A stretch of DNA of 18,726 nucleotides, taken from assembly GCA_964639675.1 (NCBI GenBank), contig CAZXEK010000057.1, positions 1 through 18,726 of the forward strand, written 5' to 3'. The DNA comes from JACQCV01 sp964639675 (GTDB taxonomy: Bacteria; Patescibacteriota; Minisyncoccia; Phycocordibacterales; UBA12445). The translations under genes were made by a program, and so were the position numbers. The notes under the pieces are model-generated. The model made no database searches, had not been told where the DNA came from, and worked only from the letters and a program-made list of their open reading frames with translations. Every line of letters begins with the position of its first letter. The first letter of the stretch is position 1. Of this stretch, positions 14,729 to 18,726 are shown one piece after another.

Positions 14729-17698
14729 CTATTTTACAGATTCACGCAGTTTACAATAGTCACATTTTTTATCATCACACCTTTTTCCCCAAAATGAGAG
14801 CGAGAGAATCTCGTTCGCCACCCGATCTATCGTCTTTCGTAGTTCTAGGACCTCATCTTTTGTAATAGCAAACTCCTCACGATGGTACTTACCCTTATCA
14901 TCTGCTTCAATAAAATCTATGACACCAGTCTGCATCGAGTAACGACCAGAATCGTAAATATCGAGTAAAAGTTTATAAAAAATAAGTTGTCTTTTATAAT
15001 CCCCCGAGCCTTCACTCGCCGTTTTGCCCTCAATATGATTGCGTGTTTTTGGCTTCCCTGTTTTATAGTCTATAACGGACACTTCTTTGTCCTCTATAAG
15101 ATCGAGCCGATCAAACTTGCCTGTCAAACGTAAATCAAAATCGCTAACTGAGACCATCACATCAACTGGAAATTCATTTTTAACTTCCCGTCTCCAGTTC
15201 GGATACCAAAAATCATAATAGCCACCAAGCGCCCTACCTCCCTCTTTCTTTCCTTCAAGAAATTCCTTATCCGTAAGCGACTCGCGACCCAGTTCAGACT
15301 CAAATCTTTGAAGCAATCGCCCCCGACTCATGTCGGCCTTATCTCTCCAGTCATCAAAAAAGGCCTTAAGCGTCCTATGTACTGCGTTACCAAACATCAG
15401 CGGAACTGTCTGGGGTTCTGGTATTCTAAGAAGAGTCCGGTAGAAATATTGCCAGGGACATTTTAAGTAGTTATTAAGCCCAGTCACAGCTAAACCGCGT
15501 AAGGCTAAAGTTTCTCTCACAAAATTACGAATATCTTCCACTGGTCTCTTGGGTAGGACGTGGGGCAAGATCGCATTAGCTCGCCTTTTCGATGACAGAA
15601 TAGTGGTAAAACTTTTTTTAATCAAGAGCTCTGTCGGAAGCAGATCTATAAACCTAGTCGGCATTAGAACCCCTCCGTCTTGGCGTGCTAAACCATAACT
15701 TATAGAGAGATTCTTACGCGCCCTAGTCAAAGCAACATAAAAGAGTCGGCAATCATCATACTCTTGATCATCTTTAGTTATTGCTACCATGCCCGGCAAT
15801 TTAAAATCAGTGTGACTATGGCCTCCGCTCCAGTTACCTTCATTGGCACCAACTACATAAACATGGTCAAACTCAAGCCCCTTAGCACGATGGGCTGTGG
15901 ATAACCTCACTTTGTTAGACAGATTAGAGCTAACCTTAACTTCAAGTAGATTATATTTTTCCAGAAGATCTAAGACGGAAAGCAGATCTCCAATTCGTGC
16001 ACCTCTATGGGTTTTTAAATAATCTTCCAGATATGACAAAATGGCGCTAACTTTAGTCAGCTTCTCCTCTGCATTTCGACTTGAAAGAATTTGGGATATT
16101 ATGCCTGATTCGCGAATAATAGTAGAAACCAAAACTGCAGGCGCGACATTAAAACCTAATTTGCCCCAGTTTGATATTAAGTTAACAACCCGAATAACCT
16201 CATCTGGGTCAGAAAGATTAAGAGTGCTCAGTCTATTTTTGTGCCTCGTCAAGTTCCAGACAGAATCGTGAATCCTACTTGCCTCACGGGAAATTAGAAA
16301 AATATCTAATTCCGCTATATTAAAACAGCTCGCATGAAAAGCGTGTATAAGTGGTCCATCCTCTCCGATATTAGCCGCCGACCTTATAAGCATAACCAAT
16401 CTGTCTATGTCCGGATCATCGACGACATTCTCTTTAGCCTGGACTGATACTGAAACTCGATGCCTCGACAATGCCGCTCCATAAAGAGAGAGCTCTTTAT
16501 TCGTACGAGTAAAGATGGCAATCTCTTCTGGAGAGACACCCTGCTTAATCTTTAAGGCAACATCCTCTGCAATACCCTCCGCTTCATCAAGAGTGGTGTG
16601 ATACTCTTGTAGAGTTATGGGTTGCTCCTTGTGGCCTGCCTTAGCCTTAAGTCGGAGACCCTCCGTTGAGACAAGTTTATGGGCAGCATCAAGAACTGAC
16701 TGTGTCGAACGATAGTTTTCTTCCAGAACAATTAACTTGGCTTTAGGAAATAGGCGTTTAAAATAGAGGAAATTCTCCAGTGATGCCCCCTGGAAACGAT
16801 ATATAGCCTGCTTCTCATCTCCGACAATGAAAAGGTTAGGTGACTCGTGAAAAGAAGATAATAATTTTAAAACTTTATTCTGAGCCCCATTGGCATCTTG
16901 ATGTTCATCAGCAGAAAGATATTGGTACTCTTCTTGTAAAATAAGCCGCAGATCTTGGTTCTCCTCTAGTCTCTTGGCGACAGTCACAATCATATCGTCA
17001 AAATCGTAAAGCAACTCTTTGGCCAAACCCATTTCATAACCTTCATAAAGCACGGCCAGTTCCCGATTCTTAGCAAGAGCCGCCTCGCGAATGATATAAC
17101 TACCCCTTACCTTTCCCTTATGCGCGCCCTTTTCGTGGCGATAATCAGAAGAGTTTAAAATTAATTTTTCTTCAAGATCCAAGCGAGCCCGAAGTTCCGA
17201 CGAATCTACTGCCTCACGCTTGAGCAAAGAGATCGCATGAAGAGCAGGTAAAACATAGTGGTAGGAACTACGAAAAGAAGCGAGTCGAGAAAGATTACTC
17301 TTATCAATGACATTTTGCATAATAGTCACCCGATCAAGTTCAGACGCTGGCCTAGAACCAAGAATTTGAGGGAAATATTCGGAAAAGCGACCTATAACTT
17401 CATTGCAAAAGCCATGAAATGTAAATATCGGGACTCGATAAGCTTTAATACCAACTATTGCCGTTAAACGTGACCTCATGACTTCAACACCAGCTTCTGT
17501 AAATGTCAGGGCCAAAATCTGTTCTGGTGCTGTGTCGGTTTGGCGCAAGATATTAGCTATACGTAGGGTCAGAGTCTGTGTCTTGCCAGTACCTGGACCA
17601 GCTATAACCATTACTGGACCATCGATAAAATCCACAGCTTCCTTCTGAGCCTTATTTAATTTGGCATAGAGATCATTAAAAACTTTTTCGTCTTTCAT
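14729..17698 (-). CDS. UvrD/PcrA-family helicase fused to an Fe-S PD-(D/E)XK nuclease (AddAB-like)
   Basis: A 989-residue superfamily 1A DNA helicase with a C-terminal AddB-type nuclease, probably for double-strand-break end processing or repair. Helicase motifs: Q-motif LNKAQ (Q18), Walker A AGPGTGKT (33-40), TFTEAG, FTFHGF (92-97), Walker B with DEHQD (264-268), GDEKQAIYRFQGA (293-305), NYRST (328-332), LSTAHRAKGLEFDHVYVVG (motif V) and FYVALTRARKNL (motif VI). The nuclease part has C747 (CPWQYFY), H774, D863 (GKFDRLD) and D877/K879 (DYKTGK), then a terminal C974-x4-C979-x2-C982 cluster. The four cysteines fit a 4Fe-4S site as in AddB or Cas4, although the spacing differs from classic AddB. 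All key residues are present. I chose ATG 17698; a GTG one codon upstream is less likely. TATAAT (17729-17724) may be the -10. No terminator follows. Confidence 0.92.
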   Translation of the reverse strand: MKDEKVFNDLYAKLNKAQKEAVDFIDGPVMVIAGPGTGKTQTLTLRIANILRQTDTAPEQILALTFTEAGVEVMRSRLTAIVGIKAYRVPIFTFHGFCNEVIGRFSEYFPQILGSRPASELDRVTIMQNVIDKSNLSRLASFRSSYHYVLPALHAISLLKREAVDSSELRARLDLEEKLILNSSDYRHEKGAHKGKVRGSYIIREAALAKNRELAVLYEGYEMGLAKELLYDFDDMIVTVAKRLEENQDLRLILQEEYQYLSADEHQDANGAQNKVLKLLSSFHESPNLFIVGDEKQAIYRFQGASLENFLYFKRLFPKAKLIVLEENYRSTQSVLDAAHKLVSTEGLRLKAKAGHKEQPITLQEYHTTLDEAEGIAEDVALKIKQGVSPEEIAIFTRTNKELSLYGAALSRHRVSVSVQAKENVVDDPDIDRLVMLIRSAANIGEDGPLIHAFHASCFNIAELDIFLISREASRIHDSVWNLTRHKNRLSTLNLSDPDEVIRVVNLISNWGKLGFNVAPAVLVSTIIRESGIISQILSSRNAEEKLTKVSAILSYLEDYLKTHRGARIGDLLSVLDLLEKYNLLEVKVSSNLSNKVRLSTAHRAKGLEFDHVYVVGANEGNWSGGHSHTDFKLPGMVAITKDDQEYDDCRLFYVALTRARKNLSISYGLARQDGGVLMPTRFIDLLPTELLIKKSFTTILSSKRRANAILPHVLPKRPVEDIRNFVRETLALRGLAVTGLNNYLKCPWQYFYRTLLRIPEPQTVPLMFGNAVHRTLKAFFDDWRDKADMSRGRLLQRFESELGRESLTDKEFLEGKKEGGRALGGYYDFWYPNWRREVKNEFPVDVMVSVSDFDLRLTGKFDRLDLIEDKEVSVIDYKTGKPKTRNHIEGKTASEGSGDYKRQLIFYKLLLDIYDSGRYSMQTGVIDFIEADDKGKYHREEFAITKDEVLELRKTIDRVANEILSLSFWGKRCDDKKCDYCKLRESVK

Positions 17699-17723
17699 CA
17701 CATTAACAAATACCCTTCAGTAG

Positions 17724-17729
17724 ATTATA
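17724..17729 (-). promoter_or_regulatory. Possible -10 box of the helicase gene
   Basis: TATAAT on the minus strand lies 26 bases before the ATG at 17698, a good position for a short leader. No convincing -35 is found 16-18 bases upstream. A purine-rich GAAGGG lies too far from the ATG (about 14 bases) to be a good Shine-Dalgarno. Confidence 0.35.
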
Positions 17730-17789
17730 TAACATCATGCAAGCTTGATACTAACATCTAATCTATGCTAGTTTGTACAAAGATAGATA

Positions 17790-17998
17790 GATTTTTTGTA
17801 TCTGCTCACAAATTTCCCTTATGACCGTGAGTAGGAAAAGTGATTTTAGGCTGGAACGTTTGGGATTTGCTGAGTAGGCGGAAGCCTAAAATTACTTTTG
17901 TCGCGAATTTCCCTCATGACAGTGAGCAGGAAAAGTGATTTTAGGCTGAAGTGATTGGGCTTTCGCCTACTCAGAGTTGTGAGCAGATACGATTTTTT
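17790..17998. mobile_element. 193-bp MITE-like element with terminal inverted repeats and 8-bp flanking duplication
   Basis: GTATCTGCTCACAA (17798-17811) and its exact reverse complement (17977-17990) form 14-bp terminal inverted repeats. GATTTTTT flanks them exactly on both sides (17790-17797 and 17991-17998), as a target-site duplication would. The interior has a direct repeat with a 95-base offset (17811-17852 and 17906-17947) and an inverted copy between. No transposase is encoded. A deleted relative lies at 125-214. The element fills most of the 348-base gap between the divergent helicase gene and the Cys-rich gene. Eight-base duplications are made by several transposase families, so the mobilising family is not assigned. 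Confidence 0.7.
17835..17974. repeat. Nested direct and inverted repeats inside the MITE-like element
   Basis: AAAAGTGATTTTAGGCT occurs at 17836-17852 and 17931-17947. A one-mismatch inverted copy (GCCTAAAATTACTTTT) lies between them at 17884-17899. CTGAGTAGGCGGAAG (17869-17883) is complementary, with one mismatch, to CTTTCGCCTACTCAG (17960-17974). The middle segment can therefore pair with either flank, giving two mutually exclusive hairpins. Confidence 0.6.
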
Positions 17999-18003
17999 AT
18001 AAC
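17977..18003 (+). promoter_or_regulatory. Possible promoter built from the right end of the MITE-like element
   Basis: TTGTGA in the right terminal repeat (17977-17982), a 15-base spacer and TATAAC (17998-18003) could drive the Cys-rich gene at 18047. The spacer is short and both boxes are imperfect. ATAAC-TGTT-GTTAT at 17999-18012 is a small dyad overlapping the -10. Confidence 0.3.
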
Positions 18004-18035
18004 TGTTGTTATTTAGATAGAACCATCCCAGACAG

Positions 18036-18041
18036 AGGAGG
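18036..18041 (+). promoter_or_regulatory. Strong Shine-Dalgarno of the Cys-rich gene
   Basis: GAGGAGG precedes the ATG at 18047, with 5 bases between AGGAGG and the ATG. This is close to ideal and fixes the start. Apart from the ABC exporter, no other gene in the window has such a site. Confidence 0.8.
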
Positions 18042-18046
18042 ACCAA

Positions 18047-18364
18047 ATGAGCGATGATCCTGAAGAATACAAGCCAGGCAAGGTGGCAACACTTGATCAA
18101 ATGTTAGAAATGGCCCGTGAAATTGCTAAGTACGATACCCAAGATGGACTGAACACAGAGCATGTGCAAGTCAAAACTCGAGGGGTCTGTTCACATGTCT
18201 GTCAGTGGCCGCATCATACTGACCAAACGGAGGCTGTGAGAAGCTGTTGTTGTGAGTGTGATCGTTGCAAGGCCAACATTCGTTTTATCGACAAAAAGAA
18301 GCACATAAAAAAGTGCCATAAGGGTGATGTTACTACCGATAAATGTGATTCTAAAAAGAGTTGA
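18047..18364 (+). CDS. Small Cys-rich, probably metal-binding protein of unknown function
   Basis: I do not recognise this 105-residue protein. Residues 15-30 (TLDQMLEMAREIAKYD) look like an amphipathic helix. The rest carries nine cysteines and several histidines: C48-x3-C52, the cluster C67, C68, C69, C71, C74, then H86-x3-C90-H91 and C100. This resembles zinc-ribbon or treble-clef spacing, so zinc binding is likely but inferred. There is no signal peptide or membrane segment, so it should be cytosolic. It is a real gene by context: an excellent Shine-Dalgarno, a perfect terminator 15 bases after the stop, and biased composition. The tail is basic (IDKKKHIKKCHKG), which would suit nucleic-acid or ribosome contact. 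It stands alone between the MITE-like element and yqeY. Confidence 0.72.
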   Translation: MSDDPEEYKPGKVATLDQMLEMAREIAKYDTQDGLNTEHVQVKTRGVCSHVCQWPHHTDQTEAVRSCCCECDRCKANIRFIDKKKHIKKCHKGDVTTDKCDSKKS

Positions 18365-18379
18365 GCCCGAAGGCCCCCC

Positions 18380-18406
18380 ACCGCTACCTGATGTAGCGGT
18401 TTTTAT
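18380..18406 (+). terminator. Rho-independent terminator of the Cys-rich gene
   Basis: ACCGCTAC (18380-18387) and GTAGCGGT (18393-18400) form a perfect 8-bp stem with a CTGAT loop, followed by TTTTATT. It lies 15 bases past the stop codon. Confidence 0.92.
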
Positions 18407-18407
18407 T

Positions 18408-18449
18408 CGTGGTACATTATAAGTACGACCGTACTTATAATGTACCACG
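18408..18449. repeat. Perfect palindrome, 19-bp arms with GACC centre
   Basis: Positions 18408-18426 are the exact reverse complement of 18431-18449, with GACC (18427-18430) between. It sits 2 bases after the terminator tail and about 45 bases before the yqeY start. No T-run follows. A related degenerate copy lies at 48-84. It could be an operator, a recombination or replication-related site, or a second hairpin insulating yqeY. A perfect arm of this length is unlikely by chance. Confidence 0.8.
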
Positions 18450-18482
18450 CTGTAATCCCTATTTTTTAAATAAAAAATCGTA

Positions 18483-18488
18483 TATAAT
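18483..18488 (+). promoter_or_regulatory. -10 box of yqeY, predicting a leaderless transcript
   Basis: TATAAT lies six bases before the ATG at 18495, so the predicted start site falls at or next to the start codon. No good -35 is visible. A small perfect AT dyad (18461-18478) lies just upstream. Confidence 0.45.
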
Positions 18489-18494
18489 TAAAGA

Positions 18495-18726
18495 ATGTTA
18501 CATGAAGATATCAAAAATGGGATAAAAGAAGCAACACTGGCACGAGATACGGCCAGATTGGCAATGCTTCGAGGTTTAGTTGCCGACTTCACCAATGAAC
18601 TGGTAGCTAAAAAAAAGAAGCCCCAAGAGATGCTCTCAGACGAAGAGACCATCGAGGTTATAAAAAGGGCTGTTAAAAAGAGGCTCGATTCAGTCGAGCA
18701 GTTTAAGAAGGGTGGCCGGCAAGACC
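18495..18726 (+). CDS. yqeY: GatB/YqeY-domain protein, 5' part (cut by window end)
   Basis: The first 77 codons of a YqeY-family protein are present; the gene continues beyond the window. The N-terminus (MLHEDIKNGIKEATLARD, then RLAMLRGLVADFTNE) and SDEETIEVIKRAVKKRLDSVEQFKKGGR match the family's usual helical start, including the segment IKRAVKKR-x2-S-x2-Q-F-x3-GR. The family shares a domain with the tail of the GatB amidotransferase subunit, which binds tRNA. The free-standing proteins are widespread and poorly defined. The start ATG is the first in frame and lies directly after a TATAAT, so translation is probably leaderless. The gene is separated from the Cys-rich gene by a terminator and a perfect palindrome, so it is probably a separate unit. 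Confidence 0.85.
   Translation, partial: MLHEDIKNGIKEATLARDTARLAMLRGLVADFTNELVAKKKKPQEMLSDEETIEVIKRAVKKRLDSVEQFKKGGRQD

Noticed and set aside
14729..17698. Helicase-nuclease as part of an anti-phage system
   Set aside because: No defence partner genes are adjacent; neighbours are a surface protein and a small Cys-rich gene, so a repair role is the simpler reading.
17781..17792. AGAT microsatellite (three units)
   Set aside because: Too short to mean more than chance in AT-rich DNA.
17798..17990. CRISPR array
   Set aside because: Only two diverged direct repeats with an inverted copy between; no regular repeat-spacer pattern and no cas genes.
17846..18100. Open frame on the minus strand over the MITE-like element
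   Set aside because: It translates the repeats, overlaps the Cys-rich gene and has no start signals or recognisable features.
18461..18478. AT-only dyad before yqeY
   Set aside because: The arms are only A and T, 8 bp; expected often in such sequence, so not treated as an operator.

Overview
The window looks like chromosomal DNA of a Candidate Phyla Radiation (Patescibacteria) bacterium, most likely of the Parcubacteria/Paceibacteria type. This is an inference. It rests on AT-rich, compact DNA, an RNase J directly coupled to a membrane-anchored peptide-binding protein, a very large secreted protein with a lamin-tail domain, Ig-like and carboxypeptidase-regulatory repeats and a C-terminal peptidoglycan-binding domain (a combination typical of these cells), and several genes with little or no Shine-Dalgarno sequence. 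I see no rRNA, tRNA, CRISPR array, prophage or transposase gene.

Layout. Positions 1-264 are non-coding and hold an AT-rich tandem repeat, an imperfect palindrome, a short copy of a dispersed repeat, and a promoter. The + strand from 265 to 5311 carries secG, an extracytoplasmic solute-binding protein, RNase J (overlapping the previous stop by one base) and a 12-TM MFS transporter, probably one transcription unit or two. It converges at 5312-5453 on a minus-strand block: an ABC exporter (7316-5454), a 2316-residue surface protein (14642-7692) and a UvrD/PcrA-type helicase fused to an Fe-S PD-(D/E)XK nuclease (17698-14729). The 375-base gap at 7317-7691 holds the surface-protein terminator, a repeat, a good promoter, a possible 15-codon leader peptide, and an intrinsic terminator upstream of the exporter's Shine-Dalgarno. 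The 348-base gap at 17699-18046 is largely a 193-bp MITE-like element between divergent genes. After it come a small Cys-rich protein and the 5' part of a GatB/YqeY-family gene that runs off the window.

How the genes work together. SecG, the solute-binding protein, the MFS transporter, the ABC exporter and the surface protein all concern traffic across, or display at, the cell envelope. RNase J (RNA decay) and the helicase-nuclease (DNA repair or end processing) are housekeeping enzymes. I do not recognise a known defence or biosynthetic cluster. The most promising signals are non-coding: (1) an attenuator-like leader in front of the ABC exporter, (2) a MITE-like element with 14-bp terminal inverted repeats and an 8-bp flanking duplication, plus a deleted relative at the other end of the window, (3) related sequences on both sides of the exporter gene, and (4) a perfect 19-bp-arm palindrome before yqeY with a degenerate relative near position 60. 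The small 9-cysteine protein is the least explained coding sequence.
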